DNA from: Alcanivorax quisquiliarum
GTDB taxonomy: Bacteria; Pseudomonadota; Gammaproteobacteria; Pseudomonadales; Alcanivoracaceae
NCBI RefSeq assembly: GCF_023051175.1
Contig: NZ_JALKII010000001.1
Coordinates: 310,001-374,000 of the forward strand
Direction of reading: 5' to 3'
DNA: 64,000 bases
The notes beneath the pieces are model-generated. The model did not search any database and was not told the DNA's origin. It was given only the letters and a program-made list of their open reading frames with translations. The position numbers and the translations under genes are program-made. The stretch's first letter is position 1; each line of letters begins with the position of its first letter. This document shows, piece after piece, positions 17,054 through 25,664 of the stretch.

Positions 17054-18108
17054 GTGCGCTTTCCGGCCTTGTCGACTTGTGAGGAAATATAACGCGCAAA
17101 CAAGGGGTAGGTCAGGGACAGCGACCCGTACAAAGGTTTGCTGAGCACCCGCGCCAGTCTGCAGCGGCTGAGCATGCGCGCCGCGCTTTGCCGATAAGTC
17201 TGCGCGACATCCAGATCCGCCAGAATGGCGGCGGCAACCAGTTGCCCGGTCAACACCGCACCGTAAATGCCTTCACCGGTATGGGCATGTGCAAAGCCCC
17301 CGGCGTCGCCCGCGAACAATGCACGTCCGCTACTCATGCGCGACCCGGTGCAATCAATGCCGAGGGGAAAGCCACGAATCTCCGTCAGCCGCTGTGTGCC
17401 GAGCACTTTGTTGGCATAGGCATAAAGGTTTCGCCGATTGATGCCGGCGGCAAACCGGCTGCTGGACGTATAAAGCCCGACATTGACGTGATCTCCTTTG
17501 GGAAACACCCAGGCATAGCCGCCCGGCACCACGCCGAAGTCCACCCACGTGGGCGCTGCCGCGTCGGCGAAAACATGTTCGGCGTCCACGTCTGCCTCGA
17601 TCGAAAGCGCCTGAAGGCGCGTATTCTCGTGTATCAGCTGGCGGCGAGTAGGACTGCCCGCGCCATCCGCCGCGACCACGTAGCGGCTATGCAGGGTAAA
17701 GTCCCTGTAGCGGATGGTGACGCGCTGTGCATCCTGGGTCACGGTGTGCGGGCCCGGACAGATGAACAGCGGGCAGCCGGTGGCCTCGACAGCACGAAAG
17801 CCCAGTTCGTCAAACTCGCTGCGCCGGGTCATGGCGAACACCGGGCGCTGGGCCACGGCTGTCACCGGCTGATTGAAACAATGGCTGACCTGCATGGCGG
17901 ACACCTGGACACGAATCGCCGGTGCGGGATCATACTTCAGCAGACGGAGCGTGCCGTCTGACAGGCCGCCCGCGCAGGCCTTCTGTCGCGGAAACGCCTG
18001 CCGGTCGATCACGGCAATCCGCGCGCCGCCGCGCATCAGGTCCAGCGCGGCCGACACGCCAGCCGGGCCGGCGCCGATCACCACCGCATCAAAAAGGGTT
18101 TCTTTCAA
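17050..18108 (-). CDS. Geranylgeranyl-reductase-family flavoprotein
   Basis: A 352-residue FAD oxidoreductase. The FAD dinucleotide fold is GAGPAGVSAALDLMRGGA (about residues 12-29). The second motif is FPRQKACAGGLS, typical of geranylgeranyl reductases. The third, LFAGDAGGFAHAHTGEG, is the FAD/substrate loop. The family saturates polyprenyl chains, though related proteins act on other substrates. It sits between a methyltransferase and a cytidylyltransferase, so modifying the polyprenyl carrier or an isoprenoid part of a glycolipid is a plausible but unproven role. Confidence 0.8.
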   Translation of the reverse strand: MKETLFDAVVIGAGPAGVSAALDLMRGGARIAVIDRQAFPRQKACAGGLSDGTLRLLKYDPAPAIRVQVSAMQVSHCFNQPVTAVAQRPVFAMTRRSEFDELGFRAVEATGCPLFICPGPHTVTQDAQRVTIRYRDFTLHSRYVVAADGAGSPTRRQLIHENTRLQALSIEADVDAEHVFADAAAPTWVDFGVVPGGYAWVFPKGDHVNVGLYTSSSRFAAGINRRNLYAYANKVLGTQRLTEIRGFPLGIDCTGSRMSSGRALFAGDAGGFAHAHTGEGIYGAVLTGQLVAAAILADLDVAQTYRQSAARMLSRCRLARVLSKPLYGSLSLTYPLFARYISSQVDKAGKRT

Positions 18109-18134
18109 CGTCTGCGCCCCTGAATGTGCCCTGA

Positions 18135-18860
18135 TCAGTCCTGGCGACTGAAACGTATGACCGCATTGCCCGATATATCGGGAAAATCCGGATGAATGTC
18201 GTTGTCCTGCAGGATCTGCGTGGAAAAACCCTGTTGTTCGAAAATACGAATAAATTCATCTTGCGACCGGGTCTGCGGTACCCAGCGATGGTATTCCACC
18301 ACATAGTGCCTTGCCTTGCGCAGCGCCTGGCCTTCGGCAAGCCGCTCCACGATATCACACTCGCCGCCCTCGATATCCAGTTTGATCAGGTCGATGTCGC
18401 CCAACTCGTTGACCACGCGCAGCACGTCGGCGCCCTGCACGGTCAGCGGGCGGTTGGCCCGTGCGTTGGGATACAGCGACGCGACGGGAATTTCCATGCC
18501 CGGGGCCGAGAAGCCATAGAACGCCCGCGGACCGTCTTGTCGACCGAGTGCTTGTGCACGGATTTCCACATCCGTGAGGGCATGCAGGGCCACGTTGGCA
18601 TGGGCCAGGTGAACATAAGCGGGTTCCGGCTCATACGCGACGATCCGCGCTTGCGGATAGCGGCGTTTGAAGTACAGGATGCTGAGGCCGATATTGGCGC
18701 CGCCGTCGAGGATGACAGGAGCCGACTTGTCGGTGTCGAACGCATAGAGCTCGTCGTCAAAGATCTCGTTGGCCAGGAAGCGGTTCATCTGATCATGATA
18801 ATCGCTGAAAAACGACAGCGAGTTGCCCTGGTGGGGGTGGTGAAGATAATGGGGGGTCAT
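18135..18860 (-). CDS. FkbM-family SAM-dependent methyltransferase
   Basis: A 241-residue class I methyltransferase. The SAM-binding motif is LDGGANIGLSILYFKRR (about residues 51-67), and IDLIKLDIEGGECDIVE is the FkbM signature. The family O-methylates sugars in polysaccharides and natural products. The start overlaps the upstream TylF-like stop as ATGA. A 26-base gap leads to the flavoprotein gene, so it is in the middle of one operon. The target is probably a sugar hydroxyl of the surface glycan. Confidence 0.85.
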   Translation of the reverse strand: MTPHYLHHPHQGNSLSFFSDYHDQMNRFLANEIFDDELYAFDTDKSAPVILDGGANIGLSILYFKRRYPQARIVAYEPEPAYVHLAHANVALHALTDVEIRAQALGRQDGPRAFYGFSAPGMEIPVASLYPNARANRPLTVQGADVLRVVNELGDIDLIKLDIEGGECDIVERLAEGQALRKARHYVVEYHRWVPQTRSQDEFIRIFEQQGFSTQILQDNDIHPDFPDISGNAVIRFSRQD

Positions 18861-19567
18861 GTTTTTTTCACCAGCACCGAGAAAGACGAAAAACGTTGCA
18901 GGCTGACTTCATCGGCCAAAGATCGCTCGTGGATAAAATCTTCGGTGGCCTCACGACAATGGACCAGGTCCAGAAAATAATCATCGATCACGATAATGCC
19001 ACCGGGGAGTACCCGGTCATAGCACTTCGAGAGAGCCGCCCGGGTCGGCTCGTAAAAATCCACGTCAATATGCAAAAAGGACAGCGGCGGCAGGGTCACG
19101 CCAGCGTTGTCATCGGTGATATCGCAGCGGATAACGCGAGTGCTGTCCTGGTGACCGAAGCGTCTCAGGAGCTGCCGTGCGTGGGTTTCGTTATCCATGG
19201 GCGCGCCGCCGCCCAACGCCTGCACGAATGCGCGATCCCCGGGCCTGGACAGCGCTTCGGCATCCAGCTCGGAGAAGGCATCAAAAAGATGCAGCAGGCG
19301 ATCGCCCAGGCCCAGATCATCCATCAGGGCGCGCAGGAACAGCGCGCCGCCACCGCGCCAGACACCCACCTGTGCCCAGTCGCCGCCCGGCGGCAGATTA
19401 AAGTCGCCGGCTTCCTGCAACATGGCCTCAAAAAAATCACGCGTCAGGAGCGTATGCGGCGGGAACTGCGGCAGCACGGCCTGCATCGCTTCCAGCGATG
19501 GCAGGGCTTGCAGATCCAGTGGCGACAGCCACGTCATGGCCTCGCGGGCTTGGGCCAGATCAGGCAT
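18857..19567 (-). CDS. TylF/MycF-like macrocin O-methyltransferase family protein
   Basis: A 236-residue class I methyltransferase. The SAM-binding loop is VGVWRGGGALFLRALM, and the metal and active-site region is LHIDVDFYEPT with GGIIVIDDYF, as in TylF enzymes that methylate deoxysugar hydroxyls. I chose the ATG that overlaps the upstream stop by 8 bases; a frame open 93 bases further upstream would lie within the neighbour. It is adjacent to the FkbM methyltransferase, so the glycan sugar probably receives two methylations. Confidence 0.82.
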   Translation of the reverse strand: MPDLAQAREAMTWLSPLDLQALPSLEAMQAVLPQFPPHTLLTRDFFEAMLQEAGDFNLPPGGDWAQVGVWRGGGALFLRALMDDLGLGDRLLHLFDAFSELDAEALSRPGDRAFVQALGGGAPMDNETHARQLLRRFGHQDSTRVIRCDITDDNAGVTLPPLSFLHIDVDFYEPTRAALSKCYDRVLPGGIIVIDDYFLDLVHCREATEDFIHERSLADEVSLQRFSSFSVLVKKT

Positions 19568-20369
19568 CGGCGGCCAGCTTTTCGAGCAGCCGGTCGAGGG
19601 CAAAGGAATCACGGAAGTAGACGCCCTCCCCCGGCTCGAAATAATGAATGGAGCGGACATCCGAGCCCAGATAGCGGCCCGGGGATACCGGGATCAGGCC
19701 CAGTTCACGGGTCACCCAGGCGTGCATGGCCAGAAAGGCCGGGGAACCGGTGCGCGCCAGATAGCCTTCGGTCTCGTCCACGCTGGTCATGGCGGCGAGG
19801 ATCTTTTTCCTGTGCTGGAAGGTGGAGTATTCCAGCAGATTGACCGCGTCGGGCCGGGTTTCCATGGCAAAGCGTTGCAGCAGGGTTTCGATGTTCCGGC
19901 GCTGCTTCAGGATGTAGTAATGCTTGCGGTAGCGCTTCTGGCCCGAGGCTTCAATGGCCAGATAATCGTCGACCACCTTGTCCTCGTGTTCCAGCCCCGG
20001 CTGATCAATGGCCGGATTGAGATCGCCCGGCATGCGCATGCCGAAGGTGTACATCGGTGGTTCCGTCAGAGCCAGCTTCTTCACCAGCACAAAGCCCATG
20101 CTGTCCGGGGTATAGACGCGGCTGTCCCGGTAGGTCGCGTAAGCGTCCAAGATGGCGTCGGAGCACGGGAAAAAACCGCTAAAGTGGCTAGCCGGGACCT
20201 GTCTGAAGCCCGTCACATAGAACTTGGCGTTGATTAGCCGGTCGCCGGCATAATTGATGCCCAGGTAACTGCAGAAGGGGTAGCCCGGATGATAGAGCGC
20301 CTCGCGAGACTGCCGTATGAAAGACTGCGCCGCATAAGAGCGAATCAATGCCATCAGGTCGCGTAGCAT
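19560..20369 (-). CDS. Unrecognised 269-residue protein, first intact gene of the methyltransferase operon
   Basis: I do not recognise a family. The protein appears soluble: no signal peptide and no membrane segment. A middle stretch is rich in Y, F and R (SYLGINYAGDRLINAKFYV; RYRKHYYILKQRRN), and the C-terminal part ends IHYFEPGEGVYFRDSFALD. The alternating strand pattern loosely recalls ABBA-type prenyltransferases, but I cannot support that. It is co-translated with the TylF-like gene (8-base overlap) and leads an operon with two methyltransferases, a geranylgeranyl-reductase-like flavoprotein, a cytidylyltransferase and a GT2. A glycan-related role is inferred. Confidence 0.65.
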   Translation of the reverse strand: MLRDLMALIRSYAAQSFIRQSREALYHPGYPFCSYLGINYAGDRLINAKFYVTGFRQVPASHFSGFFPCSDAILDAYATYRDSRVYTPDSMGFVLVKKLALTEPPMYTFGMRMPGDLNPAIDQPGLEHEDKVVDDYLAIEASGQKRYRKHYYILKQRRNIETLLQRFAMETRPDAVNLLEYSTFQHRKKILAAMTSVDETEGYLARTGSPAFLAMHAWVTRELGLIPVSPGRYLGSDVRSIHYFEPGEGVYFRDSFALDRLLEKLAADA

Positions 20370-20463
20370 GTGATGTGCCTTCTTCTTGGATTATGCATTC
20401 CGACCATGGCACATGGTGCGCCCAGTACATGCTATTGTCAATTCTGATATTCAAGCGCTTTGA

Positions 20464-20606
20464 TCAAGCGACGTCCGGATCGGTTGCTGCCTCCTCCTCT
20501 TTGGAACCGAATTTCGGGCCAGTCACCGAATTACCGATCATTGGCGCCTCCGATTGTTTGGTAGCCGTGGCCCCACGGTTTCGGAGCCGGTGTTTTTCAA
20601 GATAGT
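20464..20606 (-). pseudogene. Possible 3' fragment of a gene cut by the IS remnant
   Basis: Read on the minus strand from the IS edge, the frame gives YLEKHRLRNRGATATKQS, then EAPMIGNSVTGPKFG and KEEEAATDPDVA before a stop. An acidic hydrophilic tail like this is a plausible protein C-terminus. It would be the truncated upstream member of the operon that continues with the 269-residue gene. No family is recognisable, and chance is possible. Confidence 0.3.
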
Positions 20607-21335
20607 TGTCACTGTTTTCATGCTAAGCCGCTTGCTTCATAAGCTGTTCCTTTTCCGGGTTCAACGTCGTCGGCCCGACAGGCTCGCAGTTTCTGACGGG
20701 GCGTGTACCCCAACGTGACGGCATGCTCTGTTTGGCCTGCTCCAGCACCCGCTTGCGCCGCTCCAGCAGCACAGTATCTTCACCGTTATGCCGCTGTTCC
20801 GGCGTCACGAAGCGCAGCTTGCTGTGCCGATGCTCGGTGTTGTACCAGCGAACGAACCGATCCACCCATAGCCGAGTATCATCCAGCGAGGTGAAGCCAC
20901 GGGAAGGCCACTGGGGACGGTACTTCAGTACCCGGAACAGCGATTCAACGAAGGCGTTGTCGTTGCTGACACGGGGGCGGCTGTACGAGGGCAGTACGCC
21001 CAACTCCTCCAGCTTGGCCTTCATGGTCTGCGCCTTCATCGGCGCACCGTTATCCGAGTGCAGCACCAGCGGCTGGTGCAGGCACTGCTCACGCAACTGG
21101 CTACGTTGCAGGAGCTGGGCGGCATACTCGCCACTCTCCGTCTCATGGACTTCGTAACCAACGATCTTGCGGCTGTAGAGATCCTCGAACAGGTACAGGT
21201 AATAGAACTGCCCACGCACCGTCGAAGGGCAGTAGGTAATGTCCCAGCACCAGACTTCGCAGGGGCCGCTGGCTGTGTGAGTCGTCGGCGCCGGACTGAG
21301 CCTGGGCGCCAGTGACCGTCCCCGATGATGTTGAA
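20607..21335 (-). mobile_element. IS3-family insertion sequence remnant
   Basis: Contains the 3' half of an IS3-type transposase and the adjacent terminal sequence. The outer edge near TGTCACTGTTTTCATG, just past the transposase stop, begins with TG as IS3 ends do; the edge is approximate. The other end, with orfA and the first part of orfB, is missing and is replaced by a carbamoyltransferase fragment. No second inverted repeat or target duplication can be seen, so the element is dead and rearranged. Confidence 0.7.
20623..21335 (-). pseudogene. IS3-family transposase (orfB), N-terminally truncated
   Basis: About 235 C-terminal residues remain. The rve integrase core shows all three catalytic acids: D in CWDITYCPSTVRG, D in LVLHSDNGAPMK, and E in NDNAFVESLFRVLKY. 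WYNTEHRHSKLRFVTPEQRH follows as expected. The start codon region and the N-terminal helix-turn-helix are gone; the open frame continues into unrelated DNA beyond the junction near 21335. It cannot be functional alone. Confidence 0.85.
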
Positions 21336-21715
21336 GATTCTCAATACAATCTACGACGCGCCAGGGCACTGGCGCAACATACTGAAATTCTCGGAACACC
21401 ATCTCAGCCATGCTGCCAGTGCCTTTTATCCCTCACCGTATGAAGAAGCCGCCATTATCACGATAGATGGCGTCGGCGAATGGACAACCACCTCAATACA
21501 CCATGGGCAAGGCAAAACCGTTCAACCCCTGGCTGAAATACATTTCCCACATTCTCTCGGGCTTTTATATTCTGCCTTCACACAATACCTCGGCTTCAAG
21601 GTGAACTCTGGCGAATACAAGGTCATGGGGCTGGCATCATACGGCAAACCGGTCTACGCCGGGCTCATAAAGAGCAAACTGGTTTATCTGGAGCAGGATG
21701 GCACATTCCGCTGCC
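21335..21715 (+). pseudogene. Carbamoyltransferase (NodU/CmcH family) fragment
   Basis: About 125 residues from the middle of a carbamoyltransferase: FSEHHLSHAASAFYPSP, AAIITIDGVGEWTTTSI, HFPHSLGLLYSAFTQYLG and NSGEYKVMGLASYG. These are conserved motifs of the family's ATP-binding domain. The 5' side is joined to the IS remnant, and the 3' side breaks off after about DGTFR into another gene on the opposite strand. Both ends are missing. Intact relatives carbamoylate sugars, so the locus may once have made a carbamoylated glycan. Confidence 0.8.
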
Positions 21716-22146
21716 GAATTCTCATCAAATATAGATCGATATACATTTACATCTGAAACACTCATACCATCCAGATTGACCGAAGTCAAATAGTACTCTT
21801 CTTCATCGTCTATTTTTGCCAATGCGTGGCCGACCTCAAAAAAAGAAGAGGACATATCCAAAACTGATGAAAGCTTGTTATCCGGGTACATCTTTGGGTA
21901 ATAAAAGTAGAACTCAACGGAATACCTGCCCTCCTCCCTCCTAATTCCCCAAAGAGATTTGTTTATTCCTTGGACGCTGCGAACTGTATTAGCAAACTCC
22001 ATAGCTGCTCCATCAATTTCTAGACGGAGGACAGCCTCAGGAAAAATAGCAGAATGGGGCAAAGATAGGCCGTCAATGTTATCAGGCCAATATTCAAAGA
22101 ATTTAATATCGAAATACCGACCATCTGACCGAAAAAAATCAGTCAT
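21637..22146 (-). CDS. Unrecognised protein, 3'-truncated at a rearrangement junction
   Basis: The start is well supported: CGGAGAAATAAA precedes ATG and gives MTDFFRSDGRYFDIKFFEYW. An upstream ATG in frame is also open. About 145 residues of native sequence are visible, including RREEGRYSVEFYFYYPKMY. After about DENS (near 21720) the frame enters the antisense of the carbamoyltransferase fragment, so the remaining tail is not native. No family is recognised. Composition is AT-rich. Expression is possible but the product is probably non-functional. Confidence 0.5.
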   Translation of the reverse strand: MTDFFRSDGRYFDIKFFEYWPDNIDGLSLPHSAIFPEAVLRLEIDGAAMEFANTVRSVQGINKSLWGIRREEGRYSVEFYFYYPKMYPDNKLSSVLDMSSSFFEVGHALAKIDDEEEYYLTSVNLDGMSVSDVNVYRSIFDENSAAECAILLQINQFALYEPGVDRFAV

Positions 22147-22406
22147 TTTATTTCTCCGAAAATCTTTCAATGAAATCCTAGTGATGGTGTTAACCATTTT
22201 CTTAATAGAGGCGATCTCATAGAGCCCAAACCCAGATGCGCAAACAAGTTAGCACAGTGCGCACCTACAAAAAAGGCCTAATTCATTGTAATTCTGCCTT
22301 GCCAAAGTGCGCCGCTGTCGCGTATCATCTTATCCTTTCACCGGTTAATAGGAAATCCATCGCATTTGATGGAAATAGCAATAACATCTACCCAAAGATT
22401 GGAACA

Positions 22407-23258
22407 ATGAACGTAGCCATCACCGGGGGAAGCGGTTTCATTGGCAGCCACCTCACCCGCCATCTTTCCAAAAGCCAGAATATAGTAACGCGGCTAGATT
22501 GGCGCCATCTAATCATGTCCGGACGGCCTTCCCAAACGGTTGAAGACGTGCTCAAGAGTCAGGATATCGTGATTCACACCGCAGCCATTGCCCATGACAC
22601 TCACAACTACTCTCCAGAGAAACTTTACCAAGCAAATCATTTGCTCACAAAGGAGCTGGCCAAACTCGCTGTTAAAACGAGCATTAAGAGAGTCATATAC
22701 CTCAGCACGGCCTATGTGCATGGAACCCACGCCAGCGAACCGGTCAACGAAGAAAGCTCTCTTCGCCCCAATTCGTACTACGCTGAGTCAAAGTTACTGG
22801 GGGAGATGGCTCTGAAAGACGCCATCAAAGGTAGCACAACCACCTACACTATCATCCGGCCTCCTCCTGTATACGGGCCAGACGCTCCCGGAAACTTCGG
22901 GAAGCTTAAGAGCTCGATTAAGAATGGCGTCATTTTTCCGTACGCCCACAAGGCAGAAAAGCGAAGTTATATTTCGATTGAAAATCTCATTGCCTTCATT
23001 CTTCACTCTCTGACATGTAAAATGGCGGAGAATCAAACATACCTCGTTTCTGACAAAGTCTCCATGGCCTTTCCGGATATCCTCAGGCGATGCGCCTGCG
23101 AAACGGGCGGGCATCATCTCCGGCTTCTCCCGCTTCCCGCCTTCATGATGAAAATCCCAATGACCCTCATGGGAAGAAGCGAGCTTTACAGATCATTGTT
23201 TGAAAGATTTGAGATCAATCAAGAGAAGGCAATAAGGACAAACTGGATACCAGGATGA
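22407..23258 (+). CDS. NAD-dependent epimerase/dehydratase (UDP-sugar type)
   Basis: A 283-residue SDR. NAD binding is TGGSGFIGSHL (residues 6-16). The catalytic serine lies in YLSTAYVHG, and the Tyr-Lys pair is YYAESK; RPPPVYGPDAPGNF follows. It is shorter than classical GalE and resembles WbpV/Gne-like reductases of O-antigen loci. The start was chosen at the ATG before NVAITGGSG; the frame is open further upstream without a sensible N-terminus. It is ATGA-coupled to the glycosyltransferase downstream, so the pair likely makes and transfers one sugar. Confidence 0.8.
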   Translation: MNVAITGGSGFIGSHLTRHLSKSQNIVTRLDWRHLIMSGRPSQTVEDVLKSQDIVIHTAAIAHDTHNYSPEKLYQANHLLTKELAKLAVKTSIKRVIYLSTAYVHGTHASEPVNEESSLRPNSYYAESKLLGEMALKDAIKGSTTTYTIIRPPPVYGPDAPGNFGKLKSSIKNGVIFPYAHKAEKRSYISIENLIAFILHSLTCKMAENQTYLVSDKVSMAFPDILRRCACETGGHHLRLLPLPAFMMKIPMTLMGRSELYRSLFERFEINQEKAIRTNWIPG

Positions 23259-24076
23259 GAATAATAAACCGTATAGCAGATTACTTTGCCCTGATTCCGG
23301 CAAGTTGGAACTGGCCCGAGGTCGAGGTACAACACTTCCCGGCCAGGAAGGGAGGAGGCACATCATGCGACCTGTCGATCAATATCATTACAACAACCGA
23401 CCCAAACGGAAGAAACATCCTCAAACTGCTTGATACCGCCGACCGAATAGCTGGCCAGTCACGAATTGATTATCACGTCACTATAATGGAAGATCTCAAG
23501 TTCTGGCCTGTTCAGGAAAAACCCGACCTTTACAGAAAACACCTGAACATTCACCTTATTCGCTATAAAGGAATCCTCACGCAGCAAAAGGCTCTTGTTC
23601 TTGGTTCACTACTTTCCCCCAAGCATGAAGCTGAGGTAGTGATTGATCCTGATATGCATCGAAGTCTGAGACACATCGAACCAGCCATGAGCAGACTTGA
23701 AAAAGGCAATCGTATCATCCATTTTTCGCGCCCGGACAGAAAGGAAGGCGGAATCCTGAGACAAGTGGCGTCTTATGTTTACACTAAGCTTTTCTGCTTC
23801 TTCGGCAGGCTAACCATTAAAGACGCCAACACACCCATGGTCATGTATCAAGGCAAGCAGCTTTCAGAGGCGACAGCAAGGCCGGCAGGGAGAATCAATC
23901 CGAGGATATACGCTTATATAACGAACAGAAGCGCAATCCACTCCATCCAGCTTCCTGAAACTGGCGAGCCGCACAAATCACACTACAAAGTTGTGCCGCT
24001 TGTGCGGATATTCATCGGCCAAATAATGAGCGCTTTTATTATAAGGTTATTTATACTTACCAATCTGGATAAATAA
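23255..24076 (+). CDS. GT2-like glycosyltransferase
   Basis: A 273-residue protein. SINIITTTDPNGRN opens a GT-A-like fold, VVIDPDMHRSLRHIEPAM is an acidic DxD-type motif, and FFGRLTIKDANTPMVMY matches the conserved region of polyprenyl-phosphate sugar transferases (the ...l.G..ikD... segment). A C-terminal hydrophobic stretch (IFIGQIMSAFIIRLFIL) may anchor it. It is coupled to the epimerase by ATGA, and its 3' end overlaps the convergent membrane-protein gene by 20 bases. Substrates unknown. Confidence 0.65.
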   Translation: MRIINRIADYFALIPASWNWPEVEVQHFPARKGGGTSCDLSINIITTTDPNGRNILKLLDTADRIAGQSRIDYHVTIMEDLKFWPVQEKPDLYRKHLNIHLIRYKGILTQQKALVLGSLLSPKHEAEVVIDPDMHRSLRHIEPAMSRLEKGNRIIHFSRPDRKEGGILRQVASYVYTKLFCFFGRLTIKDANTPMVMYQGKQLSEATARPAGRINPRIYAYITNRSAIHSIQLPETGEPHKSHYKVVPLVRIFIGQIMSAFIIRLFILTNLDK

Positions 24077-25664
24077 ACTCCAACTCATCTTCACCTATAC
24101 GCAGAAACTGCTCCAGATCATCACCAAACCGGGGAAATATGGTTAACCTCTCCGGCGGAGAGCTTTCGGTATAAGAAATCTCATACACCCTGAATCGAGG
24201 GTTCGAGTAAGCCTCTGGAAGGCCATACAAAGCGAGACTTCCCACGAACAGCGCCCTGGGCGCCCCCTCCTTGCTTTCAGGCAAGGAAGACACAGCGAAG
24301 AATCCGCTTCTTGGAGCATCGGGCGACATGCAGAAAAACCGGTTCTGGAACGCGATATAAACGCTCAACGTTCTGAAGGGCGCGAAACAGACCCTTACAT
24401 CCCGTCGCACCTCCTGCGGGTCCAGATAGTAAAAGAAATCATGATCTTGAACGATCAGCCACGAAAATTCTTCATTTTCATCAAGGAAAGCCTCTACCCT
24501 GCGTGCCATGTCGGCTCCATATCGTGACGAGTCAAAGTGCACCGGGCCCCATGTAGGCATGGCCGCAATATGATGGCCGGTAGGCCATCGGCGCTCAGCC
24601 ATGAACGCTGACCGGAATGCATCGACTTGGCCAAAGTTCTCAAGCAGCACAAACAAGATCAGGGCCGGGACCAGCTTAGGACCTGCTGAAAACTGCCTGA
24701 CACGATCAAGAGAAACCGCAACCCCGGCTACCATAATTGGCAGGCAAGGAGTGAGGAAACGAGGCTCATAACCCTGTAATGGCATGACCACAGCCACATA
24801 GAATGCGATCCATACAAAAAGCGAACTGTATAGCGGCCAGAGCTTCCACCAGGAAAGCCATACACCATGGAGAAAGAAAAGGACCAATATCGGATTCAGC
24901 GTAACAGGAATAGCCAACCAGCCCCGTTCAAAAATTGGCGAAGGTAAAGCCGGATACAGTTTTGTGATGGTAAAATGGAGAGCCAGATACTCATCCAGCC
25001 TTCCCCCATAGCTGTAAAGAAGCCACAAAAAATACACGAAACCTGGCAGGCCAAGGGCAACGAAATGCCACCACAACCTTCTTTTCACAAAGTAGAGAAA
25101 GAAGGGCAATAGCATGAAAAACCCTTCCGGCTGAATCAGCGGCATCAAGGAAGCCAGCAGGCACAGCATTTTCCAATGTGACTTGATATAACAGTACACC
25201 ACCAGACTAACCACCGCCGTCAGCAAGCTTTCCCCGAAAAAGCTCATTGCAACGACTACAAACAGCGGCATAAAGACCAGCAATGTCAAAGACAGTAACG
25301 CACTGAACTTGCTGATTTTAATCGAGAGACAGGCCTGATAAAGAAATGCCGCGCCAAGCAGGTTCACTGCAACGCCAGTCAAGCGCATCAAGGAAATATC
25401 TCCCCCCATCAGGAAAGAAATACCTCCCTTGTAAAGGAGATCTACAGGCAGCACATAAACCCAGCTCCACAGCGTACTACTTGACCAAGCCGCCCGCCCT
25501 TCGTAGTAGCGGTAGGCGTCGTCGATATGAAAGATTCGTCCTCCTTCTATAAAATCGAAGGGGTAAAACGTATCCATCGGGTAGGCATGAAGGAGCAGCC
25601 AGGCGGTTACAGCAAAAGAAACAACCAAAAGCCCAAGTGCTGGAATTTGCTGCTTAACCTTCAT
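24057..25664 (-). CDS. Polytopic membrane protein, GT-C glycosyltransferase-like, copy 2
   Basis: A 535-residue protein with about ten hydrophobic helices and a hydrophilic C-terminal domain of about 150 residues. After the first helix the acidic motif FHIDDAYRYYEGRAAWSS lies in a periplasmic loop, the position of the catalytic acid in GT-C (PMT/ArnT-type) enzymes. FFGESLL and QPEGFF recur in the paralogue upstream, as does GYEPRF. The chosen ATG overlaps the upstream stop by 11 bases. It would use a lipid-linked sugar donor at the outer face of the inner membrane. It is the last gene of the secreted-protein operon. Confidence 0.65.
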   Translation of the reverse strand: MKVKQQIPALGLLVVSFAVTAWLLLHAYPMDTFYPFDFIEGGRIFHIDDAYRYYEGRAAWSSSTLWSWVYVLPVDLLYKGGISFLMGGDISLMRLTGVAVNLLGAAFLYQACLSIKISKFSALLSLTLLVFMPLFVVVAMSFFGESLLTAVVSLVVYCYIKSHWKMLCLLASLMPLIQPEGFFMLLPFFLYFVKRRLWWHFVALGLPGFVYFLWLLYSYGGRLDEYLALHFTITKLYPALPSPIFERGWLAIPVTLNPILVLFFLHGVWLSWWKLWPLYSSLFVWIAFYVAVVMPLQGYEPRFLTPCLPIMVAGVAVSLDRVRQFSAGPKLVPALILFVLLENFGQVDAFRSAFMAERRWPTGHHIAAMPTWGPVHFDSSRYGADMARRVEAFLDENEEFSWLIVQDHDFFYYLDPQEVRRDVRVCFAPFRTLSVYIAFQNRFFCMSPDAPRSGFFAVSSLPESKEGAPRALFVGSLALYGLPEAYSNPRFRVYEISYTESSPPERLTIFPRFGDDLEQFLRIGEDELEFIYPDW

